From: Sedimentibacter sp. MB35-C1
GTDB lineage: Bacteria; Bacillota; Clostridia; Tissierellales; Sedimentibacteraceae
Reading direction: 5' to 3'
DNA: 64,000 bases
NCBI RefSeq assembly: GCF_030913635.1
Contig: NZ_CP133188.1
Coordinates: forward strand, 372,001 to 436,000
The notes under the pieces are model-generated. The model ran no database searches. It worked only from the letters and a program-made list of their open reading frames with translations, and was not told where the DNA came from. This document shows, piece by piece, positions 25,294 to 34,035 of this stretch (the first letter of the stretch is position 1; each line of letters opens with the position of its first letter). The position numbers and the translations under genes are program-made.

Positions 25294-27363
25294 GTGATAG
25301 CCATAGTAAGGAAAGCAGCCATTATTACATTAAGCAAAAATGCTTCATTGTTTTACAAAAGCATATTTAAGAAGCTATTTGGCAATTTAATCAGTATAAG
25401 CTGTTACAGCGTACTGGACGGTTCCGTCAACAAGATAGATAAAGCAGACATATTTATCGTATCAACCGATGCCTTTGACAGCATAAACGACTGTGAAAAA
25501 TTTATTCCCCAAAATGTTCCTAAAATTGAGCTGAATGTTGAATTTACAATTCAAAACATTGATACATTAATGAAAATCCCTAAGGGAACCTGCGCCTATT
25601 TTGTAAATCTGAGCGAAATAATGGTGCGGGAATGCATAGCCAGGCTTTCGCAGCTTGGTGTAAACCACATCAATTTTATTCCATGCTTTCCCGGGTCAAT
25701 ACCGGGCAAAAGCTGCAACCTTGCAATAACTGCCGGAGAAGGTCGATATGCTCCGGATGAGGCTGAAAACATAATAGATTTGGGAGATCGTATTCCGGAT
25801 ACTAATACAATAGTAGAAACCGCGCTACGGCTTAAGCTGGACTATCTATTGGAAAAGGAACATTTCAAAGAATATTTTAATTCCATAGCAACCAGCAATT
25901 ATAACTTCAATCAAATTTTTGGGCGCTCCCTCAACATGGAAAGCCAATTTGAAATACTGATGGAAATAATAGACGCAGGAATAATTGGAGTAAATGAAAG
26001 CGGTACAGTTATATCGTATAATTCAAAAGCAGCCGAAATAACGGGAATAAACCAAAAACAAGTGATAAACAAATCCGCAAGATCCTGCCTGCATTTCCTG
26101 CCATTCGCAGAATGTAAAACAACAGAAAGGAAAATCACAAACAGGCTGGTTAAATTTAAGGATGTTGACATCAATGCCACCATCGCTCCTGTGATTAGGG
26201 GAAATAAGTACATAGGCGCATTTGCAACTATACAAAAATTTACAGAAGAAGAATATAAGCAGCATAATTTTCGAATGCAGTTGTTAAGTAAGGGACATAC
26301 GGCAAAATATACCTTTAATGATATTACAGGGGAAAGCGACTCAATAAAAAGAGCCTGTGCCATAGCAAAAAAAATGGCAAAAAATAATTCCGCCGTGCTT
26401 ATTACTGGTGAGAGCGGAACAGGAAAAGAGCTTTTCGCTCAAGCAATACATAATGAATCTGATAGAAACAACAACCCGTTCATAGCAATTAACTGCGCAG
26501 CCATGCCTGATAATCTGCTGGAAAGCGAGCTTTTCGGTTATGAGGAGGGAGCCTTTACAGGCGCCCGTCGAGGTGGAAAGCTGGGACTTTTTGAATTTGC
26601 ACACAAGGGTTCCATATTCCTGGACGAGGTTGAAGGTATGAGCCCGGCGCTTCAAATCAAGCTTCTGAGAGTTCTTCAGGAGAGAGAAATCATGCGCGTC
26701 GGCGGAGACAGAATTATAAGTGTCGACGTAAGAATAATTGCTGCGTCAAATGAAACTTTGGAAGATCTCGTAGCAGACGGAATCTTCAGAAGCGATTTAT
26801 ATTACAGACTCAACACTCTTCCCATAGAAATACCTCCGTTGAGGGAACGGGGCGGAGATATCATGCTTTTATTTGAAAACATTAAAAAAGAATTGAACGG
26901 GCGTTTTACGCTTTCGGCAGAGGTCAAAAATGCCTTCATGGCACATGACTGGAAGGGAAATGTACGGGAGCTTCATAACTATGTTGAATACTTAACATAT
27001 CTTGATAAACCTTATATCAGCTATGAAGACCTGCCTAAAAGCTTCCACAAAAGAATTACCCCGCTTAAAAGCAGAGGGCATGATAAAGACTTAGATGTAA
27101 GTCTCCTTAAAAAAATAGCAGGCAATAAACTGGATGACTACACACTTGTATTGGGCATACTTTACGATGGATATAAAAGCAAAAAAAGCCTGGGAAGGCT
27201 GTCCATAGCAGAAAAAGCCCAGAACTCCGGGCACTACCTGACCCAACAGGAGGTTCGAAGCATATTGTATGATTTAAGCAATCTCGGCCTTGTTAAAATA
27301 TCTCAAGGAAGAGGCGGAAGTAAAATCAATGATAAAGGTATAAGGGCATATAATAACTTGTAA
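25294..27363 (+). CDS. Sigma-54-dependent transcriptional activator
   Basis: 689 residues. A PrpR-like N-terminal sensor (about 5-190), a PAS domain (about 220-315, IIDAGIIGVNESGTVISYN) and an AAA+ domain (about 340-570) with GESGTGKE (372-379) and GAFTGA (419-424) are seen. The C-terminus is not a Fis-type helix-turn-helix but a winged-helix-like domain (about 605-685). The start is unclear: GTG at 25294 lacks a well-spaced ribosome site. It lies just upstream of a sigma-54 promoter and the patB operon, its probable target. A perfect 20-bp inverted repeat between them may be its binding site. Confidence 0.85.
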   Translation: MIAIVRKAAIITLSKNASLFYKSIFKKLFGNLISISCYSVLDGSVNKIDKADIFIVSTDAFDSINDCEKFIPQNVPKIELNVEFTIQNIDTLMKIPKGTCAYFVNLSEIMVRECIARLSQLGVNHINFIPCFPGSIPGKSCNLAITAGEGRYAPDEAENIIDLGDRIPDTNTIVETALRLKLDYLLEKEHFKEYFNSIATSNYNFNQIFGRSLNMESQFEILMEIIDAGIIGVNESGTVISYNSKAAEITGINQKQVINKSARSCLHFLPFAECKTTERKITNRLVKFKDVDINATIAPVIRGNKYIGAFATIQKFTEEEYKQHNFRMQLLSKGHTAKYTFNDITGESDSIKRACAIAKKMAKNNSAVLITGESGTGKELFAQAIHNESDRNNNPFIAINCAAMPDNLLESELFGYEEGAFTGARRGGKLGLFEFAHKGSIFLDEVEGMSPALQIKLLRVLQEREIMRVGGDRIISVDVRIIAASNETLEDLVADGIFRSDLYYRLNTLPIEIPPLRERGGDIMLLFENIKKELNGRFTLSAEVKNAFMAHDWKGNVRELHNYVEYLTYLDKPYISYEDLPKSFHKRITPLKSRGHDKDLDVSLLKKIAGNKLDDYTLVLGILYDGYKSKKSLGRLSIAEKAQNSGHYLTQQEVRSILYDLSNLGLVKISQGRGGSKINDKGIRAYNNL

Positions 27364-27375
27364 CCTATGTCTAAT

Positions 27376-27424
27376 CACCGGTTAATTGGTTAAAGCTTAA
27401 TTCACTTTAACCAATTAACCGGTG
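27376..27424. promoter_or_regulatory. Perfect inverted repeat, probable activator binding site
   Basis: Twenty-base arms (27376-27395, 27405-27424; CACCGGTTAATTGGTTAAAG and its complement) are separated by 9 bases. Each arm holds GGTTAA twice. It lies 60 bases upstream of the -24 element, where sigma-54 activators bind. No T-run follows, which argues against a simple terminator, though it also follows the activator gene's stop by 12 bases. Confidence 0.6.
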
Positions 27425-27483
27425 AGCATTATTATAATAATGTTACCTTCAAACACTAACGGACAAAAAATATATTGTTCGGC

Positions 27484-27499
27484 TGGCATGGTTTATGCA
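27484..27499 (+). promoter_or_regulatory. Sigma-54 promoter of patB
   Basis: TGGCATGGTTTATGCA has GG and GC exactly 12 bases apart, close to the TGGCACG-N4-TTGC consensus, 48 bases before the patB start. Confidence 0.75.
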
Positions 27500-27546
27500 A
27501 TCAATATTTACGCAATTAAGCATAAAAATATTGAAAGGAAAGTGCC

Positions 27547-28755
27547 ATGAAGTATGATTTTGATAAAATAATAAACAGAGACAACACATTTTCAGTAAAA
27601 TATGAAGAAAGAATTAGGAATTTTGGAACTAACGACTTAATCCCACTGTGGATTGCGGATATGGATTTTGAAACAGCTAAGCCTATAACCGAAGCAATTA
27701 AGAAAAGGGCCGCACACGGTATTTACGGATATGTTTCAAAACCTGATTCTTTTTTTCAAGCATTCTGCAATTGGCAGAGCAGAAGAAACAACTGGGACAT
27801 AGACAGAAACCTGGTAAGCTTCAGCCCGGGAGTTGTCCCTTCCCTGTCTGTCATAGTCAATGAGTTTACGGACATAAATGACAAAGTGTTGATCCAGACA
27901 CCCGTATATCCCGAATTTTATGATGTAGTTGAAGCATGGGACAGAATTGTGCTTGAAAATAAGCTCCTTGAAAAAGACGGAGTATACTCAGTGGACTTTG
28001 AAGATTTCGAAAACAAATTGAAGCATGGAACAAAACTGTTCATACTTTGTAACCCCCAAAATCCTGTAGGAAGGGTGTGGTCAATGAAAGAGCTTCAAAA
28101 AATGACCGACCTGTGCAACAAATATAATGTGCTCATCGCGTCAGATGAAATACATGCCGACCTAATGCTTTGGGGAAACAGGCACATACCCACAGCTACA
28201 GTTTCAGAAAAAGCCGGTAAAATTACAATTACCTGCACCTCCTGCTCAAAAACTTTTAATCTTGCAGGGCTTCAGGCATCCTTTGCAGTATTTCCAGACA
28301 AAAATTTAAAAGACAAATTTGATAAGTTCTGGAAAAATTTAGAGATACACCGCAACAACTGTTTCAGCATTGTCGCAATGGAAACAGCCTATAGCGAAGG
28401 TGAGGAATGGCTGAAACAGCTCATACCATATCTGGAGAATAATATAAACTATGTAAGAGAATTCTGCAAAGCTAACATTCCACAAATAAAGCCGTCAAAA
28501 CCTGAAAGCACATACCTAGTTTGGCTGGACTGCAGAGATTTGGGATTGAGTAACGAAGAGTTAAATGATTTCATGATAAACAAGGCACACTTAGGGCTTA
28601 ATTCTGGAAATAATTTCTCCAGAAGCCTGTCAGGATATATGAGGATGAACATAGCATGTCCCCGCTCTGTATTAGAAAAAGCTATGAAACAGCTTGATTC
28701 AGCTGTAAATAATTTAAACGGAGGCATAAAAAGCAAATATACAAGAGGAGAATAA
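27547..28755 (+). CDS. patB: PatB/MalY-type cystathionine beta-lyase
   Basis: 402 residues, fold-type I PLP enzyme. DLIPLWIADMDFETAKPI at the start is typical of MalY/PatB. SDEIHADLML holds the PLP-ring Asp, and TCTSCSKTFNLAGLQ the Schiff-base Lys (about residue 238). It cleaves cystathionine or cysteine-type C-S bonds, releasing pyruvate and ammonia; some relatives are general aminotransferases. It is sigma-54-promoted and followed directly by a GNAT gene, which suggests use in sulfur amino acid breakdown rather than biosynthesis. Confidence 0.85.
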   Translation: MKYDFDKIINRDNTFSVKYEERIRNFGTNDLIPLWIADMDFETAKPITEAIKKRAAHGIYGYVSKPDSFFQAFCNWQSRRNNWDIDRNLVSFSPGVVPSLSVIVNEFTDINDKVLIQTPVYPEFYDVVEAWDRIVLENKLLEKDGVYSVDFEDFENKLKHGTKLFILCNPQNPVGRVWSMKELQKMTDLCNKYNVLIASDEIHADLMLWGNRHIPTATVSEKAGKITITCTSCSKTFNLAGLQASFAVFPDKNLKDKFDKFWKNLEIHRNNCFSIVAMETAYSEGEEWLKQLIPYLENNINYVREFCKANIPQIKPSKPESTYLVWLDCRDLGLSNEELNDFMINKAHLGLNSGNNFSRSLSGYMRMNIACPRSVLEKAMKQLDSAVNNLNGGIKSKYTRGE

Positions 28756-29268
28756 ATGAAAGAATACTGTATTGATAATTTAAAAATTGAAGTAAATAAT
28801 GCTGTTCCAGATGATATCGATTCAATCACAGCTCTGGAAGCCGTATGTTTCCCTGCTGCGGAAGCCGCATCGAGAGATTCCTTTAAAAAAAGGATTGCCA
28901 GGTTTCCTGATAGCTTTTTTGTTGCGAGGATTGACGGCAAAATAATAGGAATAGTAAACGGGTGTGTAACAAACAGCGATGTAATTTACGATGCCATGTT
29001 CCACGACGACAATGAACATATAAGCGACGGAAGCATTCAAACCATATTTGGACTCTTGGTCCACCCAGATTATCAGCGAAGAGGAATAGCAGCATTATTG
29101 ATGAACCACATGATTGATATATCAAGAAAAAGAGGAAAGAAAGCCGTCATTCTTACATGCAAGGACAAACTAATTCGCTACTACGAAAAATTTGGATTCA
29201 TAAACAAAGGTAAGTCTGAATCCAGTCACGGCGGTGCCGTATGGTATGATATGTACCTAGAATTATAG
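28756..29268 (+). CDS. GNAT-family N-acetyltransferase
   Basis: 170 residues. IFGLLVHPDYQRRGIAALLM (about 96-115) contains the acetyl-CoA pyrophosphate loop (Q/R-x-x-G-x-A), and LIRYYEKFGFINKG is the C-terminal motif B. It resembles small arylalkylamine-type acetyltransferases. It begins one base after patB's stop, so it may act on an amine or thiol related to the PatB reaction. Substrate unknown. Confidence 0.8.
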   Translation: MKEYCIDNLKIEVNNAVPDDIDSITALEAVCFPAAEAASRDSFKKRIARFPDSFFVARIDGKIIGIVNGCVTNSDVIYDAMFHDDNEHISDGSIQTIFGLLVHPDYQRRGIAALLMNHMIDISRKRGKKAVILTCKDKLIRYYEKFGFINKGKSESSHGGAVWYDMYLEL

Positions 29269-29312
29269 AAATATCAAGTCATTTTTTAACACATAATAGT
29301 ATGCTACTTAAT

Positions 29313-29354
29313 GCGGACAGGAAAGTCATTATAAAACTATCCTGCCCGTATTTT
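29313..29354 (+). terminator. Terminator of the patB operon
   Basis: An imperfect stem GCGGACAGGA with TATCCTGCCCGT around a 15-base loop, then TATTTTAAAA, 45 bases after the GNAT stop. Confidence 0.5.
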
Positions 29355-29390
29355 AAAATCATCAATGCTTAGTCTATATTAAATATAGAC

Positions 29391-30023
29391 TTATAGAGCA
29401 ACCTCGTCTTTACGCTTTTTTCGCAAAAGCCTTATTCCAAAAAATATTAAGAATATTCCTACAGTCACATTCAAAATTCTAACAACCGCCGATGGCAAAA
29501 AGCTGCTCAACATACTTCCCATGACAGCTATTACTGTTAAGAAAATTATTGTAGCCATAATACAGCCTACAGCAAACAAAAAGAGCTGTTTTTTGTTCCA
29601 TTTGTTTTCCATCATTTGTGTTGAAAACATACTGCTCCAAAAAACAATGGTTAATGGATTTGATGCTGTCAGCAGTAATCCTTGAATAAACAAATTTCCG
29701 CTTGATGCACTTGAGAATAATCTAATATTGGGCAGTAGAGATAAATCAAAAGCACTCGCTATTGTATTTGCTCCAAACAAAACCAGCACGGAGCATCCTA
29801 CCATCTTTACAACTGCATTTACCTTTTCTCTATTGATAACAGCGGCAACACCTACACAGGATAATGCGATGTATAAAGCATCAATAAGCGTTATTGCAAA
29901 AACAAGGTACAAACTGTAAAAAACTCCATATAAAGCTGACGTATTAAATACCATCAAGCACATTGGACCAACAGCAAATTGCAGCAACATTCCAAATTTA
30001 AGACCCTTAATAATCATAATCAT
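29391..30023 (-). CDS. LysE-family amino acid exporter
   Basis: 210 residues, six membrane helices. GPMCLMVFNTSALYG near the N-terminus and LLTASNPLTIVFWSSMF (about 112-128) are the LysE/RhtB signature. It exports an amino acid with proton exchange. It lies 12 bases downstream of an Lrp-type regulator and is probably controlled by it, as lysG-lysE and similar pairs are. The name LysE is for the family; the actual substrate is not known. Confidence 0.85.
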   Translation of the reverse strand: MIMIIKGLKFGMLLQFAVGPMCLMVFNTSALYGVFYSLYLVFAITLIDALYIALSCVGVAAVINREKVNAVVKMVGCSVLVLFGANTIASAFDLSLLPNIRLFSSASSGNLFIQGLLLTASNPLTIVFWSSMFSTQMMENKWNKKQLFLFAVGCIMATIIFLTVIAVMGSMLSSFLPSAVVRILNVTVGIFLIFFGIRLLRKKRKDEVAL

Positions 30024-30035
30024 AGCGCAGCCTCA

Positions 30036-30485
30036 CTAAAAATTAATTTCTTCTTTTAAAGTAATAAGTGTAATAATGGTGTTTGAACCTGAAATACCTT
30101 TAATTTTCTTTAGAGTCTTCGACAAAAAATTTTCCAAAGCCTGTGTATCTTCTACGGCAACCTTTAACAAATAGTCATATCCACCTGCAACATGATGACA
30201 TTCTAAAACACAATTATGCTTTACAATTTCATTTCTAAAACCATCAATATTTTCCGTTTTATCTATATTAACAAATACAAACGCTAAAAGATATTTGCCT
30301 ATTTTATTTCGATTTATCTTAATAGTATATTGTTGTATTATTCCTGATTGCTCCAACTTTCTAATCCGTTCAGCGACAGCGGGTATAGATAGGTTTACTT
30401 TTTTGCTAATTTCAGAGGCAGACGCCCTTCCGTTTTCTTTAAGATTATTAAGAATAGCATAATCAATCGAATCCATATTCAACAC
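30036..30485 (-). CDS. Lrp/AsnC-family transcriptional regulator
   Basis: 149 residues. A helix-turn-helix domain (1-60: IDYAILNNLKENGRASASEISKKVNLS) is followed by a RAM ligand-binding domain (about 65-145: VLECHHVAGGYDYLLKVAVED). It binds an amino acid and regulates transcription. It heads the two-gene unit with the exporter; no clear operator was picked out upstream. Confidence 0.88.
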   Translation of the reverse strand: MLNMDSIDYAILNNLKENGRASASEISKKVNLSIPAVAERIRKLEQSGIIQQYTIKINRNKIGKYLLAFVFVNIDKTENIDGFRNEIVKHNCVLECHHVAGGYDYLLKVAVEDTQALENFLSKTLKKIKGISGSNTIITLITLKEEINF

Positions 30486-30716
30486 TCCTTTTTAAGATAT
30501 TTTATCAAATTTTTAATATAAAGTATATATTTTACATAAATACAATAAATTATTAAGTTATTTAAATTATATCTTAAAAATAAAAAAGTTTATACCCCCG
30601 TTTTTTGCCTGCACCTTCAAATCAGAAAGCTGCCTGCAGATATTTCATAAAAAGATATAAACAATTAACTTGTGCCTTATATACTACTTATTTTTATGAT
30701 TATGATGAAACGTATT

Positions 30717-31292
30717 TTAAACGGATTCAAAACCGAAATAGTTCAGAATACCTACATAGATACTATAAGCAATTCTCCACTGCTCATCTCTTATTATCTG
30801 TGCATCATGATAATTGGTCAGATATCCCATTTCCACAAGAACAGCCGGCATGCTTGTTCTGCGCAAAACGTACAATGACCGATTTTCTCTTATTCCGTTG
30901 TTCCTTAAATCTGTATAGTAAGTAATTGCATTCAAAATGTTTTGAGCAAGCCAGTTCGCCTGTGTACCATACTGATAAATATACATTTCCGCTCCGTTAA
31001 TGTTTGGATTTTCATTTGCATTTGCATGAATACTAATAAAATAATCAGCAGGCCAACTGTTTGCCATTCGAACACGCTCCGCTAAACTTGTCGTATTATT
31101 ATAACCTAAAACCGTAGTGGGTGTAGGTCTTGACAGCATAACTTCAAACCTCGGGTCATTTTCCAGCAAATAAGCCAGATACAGTCCGACTTGGTAGGTT
31201 ATATCCTCCTCTACAAGCCCGTTTCCTCTTGCACCTGTGTTATGATGTCCAGTTGGATTATGCCCCTGATCTACAAAAATTTTAATAGCCAA
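30717..31292 (-). CDS. N-acetylmuramoyl-L-alanine amidase (Amidase_3)
   Basis: 191 residues, one catalytic domain. Zinc ligands are His11 (VDQGHNP), a Glu at 28-29 and His89 (ISIHANAN); VLVEMGYLTN carries the catalytic Glu. There is no signal peptide and no cell-wall-binding repeat, as in some spore-lysis amidases such as CwlC that act from inside the mother cell. It cuts between MurNAc and the stem peptide. Single gene divergent from luxE. Confidence 0.88.
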   Translation of the reverse strand: MAIKIFVDQGHNPTGHHNTGARGNGLVEEDITYQVGLYLAYLLENDPRFEVMLSRPTPTTVLGYNNTTSLAERVRMANSWPADYFISIHANANENPNINGAEMYIYQYGTQANWLAQNILNAITYYTDLRNNGIRENRSLYVLRRTSMPAVLVEMGYLTNYHDAQIIRDEQWRIAYSIYVGILNYFGFESV

Positions 31293-31512
31293 AAAATCAC
31301 TCCCTCACAATTGTACTGCTAATATATTATTCATGTTATTATATATAAGTTCCACAATTGTTTTTTGCTTTACATCTGTAAAAAATCCTGTGTTTATTTT
31401 CCACCCTTTTACACTGATGCGCCTGTGTGCTCTTTGACTTTAATACTTTGATATGGTACTATGAAAGCAATATAAAGAGCCTCAATAAAAGCATGAAAAA
31501 AGGCGGTGTAAA

Positions 31513-32640
31513 ATGAGCTTCGGTCACAGACTTTTCTTTCAAAAAAATATTTATAATTTAAAAGATACAGACAGTCTGTTTCATAATGCAATTTTAGAAA
31601 ATATAAATCACCACACGAATAATTGTACTGACTATGCAAAAATATTGTCTCAACAAGGTTTTTCAATTAAAGATGTTAAAACCATAGAAGATATATATAT
31701 AATTCCACCAATACCAACACTGTTTTTAAAAAACCACACACTTTATTCTTCTCCTAAAAATAAGCTAATGCTTAAATCAACTACATCAGGCACCAGCGGA
31801 AAGGTAAGCGAAATGGCTCTTGATCTGTCATCGGCATGGCGGGGACTTGGCATGGTTCTGGGAACATTTTTTACGAATAAATTAGTATCGTTGCGTCCTA
31901 CAAACTATATAGTCCTTGGGTATCAGCCGTCTAAAAGGAATAAAATAGGCGCGGTTAAAACCGCCTATGCGACTACATATGCAGCCCCTGCTGTACACAG
32001 AGAATATGCGCTGAAGGATAACGGAACAGATTATGTGCTCAATATGGACGGCATTAAAAATGCTTTAATTCGCTATGAAAAAATGGGACTACCTGTGCGC
32101 TTCATGGGATTCCCTGCATATTTTATGTTTTTGGTGAAAGAACTGCTAGAATCAGGTATCAAGCTTAAGCTTCATCCTAAATCCCTTGTAATTTTAGCAG
32201 GTGGATGGAAAAATTTCTTTACTGAGGAAGTGGACAAAGATACTCTGTATGCAATGTCAGAGAAAGCTTTGGGGCTTGGAGAAGACAATATCAGGGAATT
32301 TTTCGGTGCCGTGGAGCACCCGATTGCATACTTTAACTGCCCCAATCATCATTTTCATGTTCCAATATATTCAAGAGTAATCATTCGTGATTTAAATATG
32401 GAGCCTGTCGGGTTCGGAGTGCCGGGTATGCTAAATCTTATCACTCCTATGATGACAAGCATGCCGTTTGTAAGTGTTATGACTGACGATTTGGCAGTAA
32501 TGCATCCCGGCGAAGAATGCGGCTGCGGAATCAGTTCCCCGTATTTTGAAGTTCTCGGGCGCGTAGGCCTAGCGGACATTAAAACATGTGCAGCAAATGC
32601 TTCTGAACTGCTGGACATAAAGAAGGGCGGTGCAGTATGA
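31513..32640 (+). CDS. luxE: LuxE-family acyl-protein synthetase
   Basis: 375 residues. The AMP-binding loop is KSTTSGTSGK (88-97). FGAVEHPIAYFNC and GVPGMLNLITPMMTSMPFVSVMTDD later in the chain are typical of LuxE/PaaK-like acyl-adenylating proteins. LuxE activates a fatty acid as acyl-AMP and passes it to LuxC for reduction to aldehyde. AAAGGCGGTG precedes the ATG. It overlaps luxC by 4 bases. No luxA, luxB or luxD is nearby, so it is not for light. Confidence 0.82.
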   Translation: MSFGHRLFFQKNIYNLKDTDSLFHNAILENINHHTNNCTDYAKILSQQGFSIKDVKTIEDIYIIPPIPTLFLKNHTLYSSPKNKLMLKSTTSGTSGKVSEMALDLSSAWRGLGMVLGTFFTNKLVSLRPTNYIVLGYQPSKRNKIGAVKTAYATTYAAPAVHREYALKDNGTDYVLNMDGIKNALIRYEKMGLPVRFMGFPAYFMFLVKELLESGIKLKLHPKSLVILAGGWKNFFTEEVDKDTLYAMSEKALGLGEDNIREFFGAVEHPIAYFNCPNHHFHVPIYSRVIIRDLNMEPVGFGVPGMLNLITPMMTSMPFVSVMTDDLAVMHPGEECGCGISSPYFEVLGRVGLADIKTCAANASELLDIKKGGAV

Positions 32641-33929
32641 ATCTTGTAAATGGCAAGTTTATTGATTCAAAAGAATGCGATATAGTACTTGATAATCTGG
32701 AGCAGCATATTATTGATACGTTAAATAAGGAAAGATTGAGTACCGAAACAGTTGTTAATGCCTGTGACAAGCTTGTAACAGACTTGGATGAAGAGTTCTA
32801 CATCAAAGCAATGTCTAATCTGGGAATTGACGAGTCATTGGGTAGAAGCTATATAGATGAAATGCGGAGGTTCTTCTGCAAAGAAAGCCTGCTGCACCGA
32901 ATGAAGTTAGAATTAGGTGATACTCTTGGCAGCCCGTATTCATTTAATCCCATGCATAAGGAATTTACCGTTACCAGACAAATTTTACCCCTAGGTGTTT
33001 TACTGCATGTCGCTGCCGGAAATGCCGACGGATTACCGGCATTCAGTGTACTTGAAGGCCTTTTGACCGGTAATATAAATATTTTGAAATTACCTGCGGC
33101 AGAGGGAGGTATATCTGCACACTTGCTGTTTGAACTTATAAAAGCAGAACCTGCACTGGCAGATTATATTTATGTTTTTGATTATTCCTCGAAAGACATT
33201 GAACATATTGAAAAACTAATTTCTGTTGCAGACGCTGTGGTTGTATGGGGAGGAAGAGAAGCTGTATCTGCTCTTCGAAGACTTATTCCCCCAAACACCA
33301 AGCTTATTGAATGGGGACACAAAGTAAGCTTTGCCTATGTTACGAAACAAGGTATGGCACAAAACAAACTTGAAGGGCTTGCAAAAAACATTGCCGAGAC
33401 TGGACAATTGCTGTGCAGTTCTGCACAGGGAATTTTTCTTGATACTGATGACATGAATGACATATATGAATTCTGTGATAGGTTTTTGCCTGTTTTAGAT
33501 TATGCGATTAATAAAAACGCTAAAAAAATCGGAATAGGAATAAAATCTCAGGTTGCCCTGAGACTGTATGCAGAAGAACTGGAAGGCATCTATAAAGACA
33601 GCCGAATATTTAAAGGCGACAGTTGCAGCTTGATTGCATATCCGGATAAAATAATTGACACATCCATTCAGTTCGGTAACCCGTGGGTACGACCGCTTCC
33701 TCACATAGAACTGCTGTCGGCTCTGCGTCCATATAAAAACTACCTGCAGACGGTAGGTTTGGCTTGCGACCAATCAGAATTGCATCCTCTGTCCCATATA
33801 CTTTTCAAAACCGGTGTTGTCAGAGTGTGCCCGTGTGAAAACATGTCCCATACATATTGCGGAGCACCCCATGACGGAGAATTTCCACTAAGACGCTATA
33901 CTAAAATTGTTGATATTGATACAGATTGA
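32637..33929 (+). CDS. luxC: LuxC-family acyl-CoA/acyl-protein reductase
   Basis: 430 residues, NAD(P)-dependent reductase of the LuxC type. LLHVAAGNADGLPAFSVLEG (about 122-141) and the acyl-accepting Cys260 in ETGQLLCSSAQGIF are present. It should reduce an activated acyl group, supplied by the overlapping LuxE, to an aldehyde. In a non-luminous anaerobe the aldehyde could feed a wax, plasmalogen-like ether or signal pathway; the sequence does not say which. Confidence 0.82.
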   Translation: MNLVNGKFIDSKECDIVLDNLEQHIIDTLNKERLSTETVVNACDKLVTDLDEEFYIKAMSNLGIDESLGRSYIDEMRRFFCKESLLHRMKLELGDTLGSPYSFNPMHKEFTVTRQILPLGVLLHVAAGNADGLPAFSVLEGLLTGNINILKLPAAEGGISAHLLFELIKAEPALADYIYVFDYSSKDIEHIEKLISVADAVVVWGGREAVSALRRLIPPNTKLIEWGHKVSFAYVTKQGMAQNKLEGLAKNIAETGQLLCSSAQGIFLDTDDMNDIYEFCDRFLPVLDYAINKNAKKIGIGIKSQVALRLYAEELEGIYKDSRIFKGDSCSLIAYPDKIIDTSIQFGNPWVRPLPHIELLSALRPYKNYLQTVGLACDQSELHPLSHILFKTGVVRVCPCENMSHTYCGAPHDGEFPLRRYTKIVDIDTD

Positions 33930-33993
33930 TTTAGTTAAAAATATCAACGTTTTTAAGCTAACTAGCTTTGCATTTTTTGTTGTTGAAAAACAA

Positions 33994-34024
33994 ACAGCTC
34001 AATGATAATGGTTCATTGAGCTGT
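33994..34024 (-). terminator. Terminator between convergent genes
   Basis: ACAGCTCAATGA-7 bases-TCATTGAGCTGT. Leftward reading continues into TTTGTTTTTCAAC, so it ends the transglutaminase gene; it may also stop luxEC. Confidence 0.7.
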
Positions 34025-34035
34025 CAAATTGATTC

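Noticed and set aside
31513-33929. Bioluminescence operon
   Set aside because: Only luxE and luxC types are present; no luciferase subunits or flavin reductase, and the setting is anaerobic.
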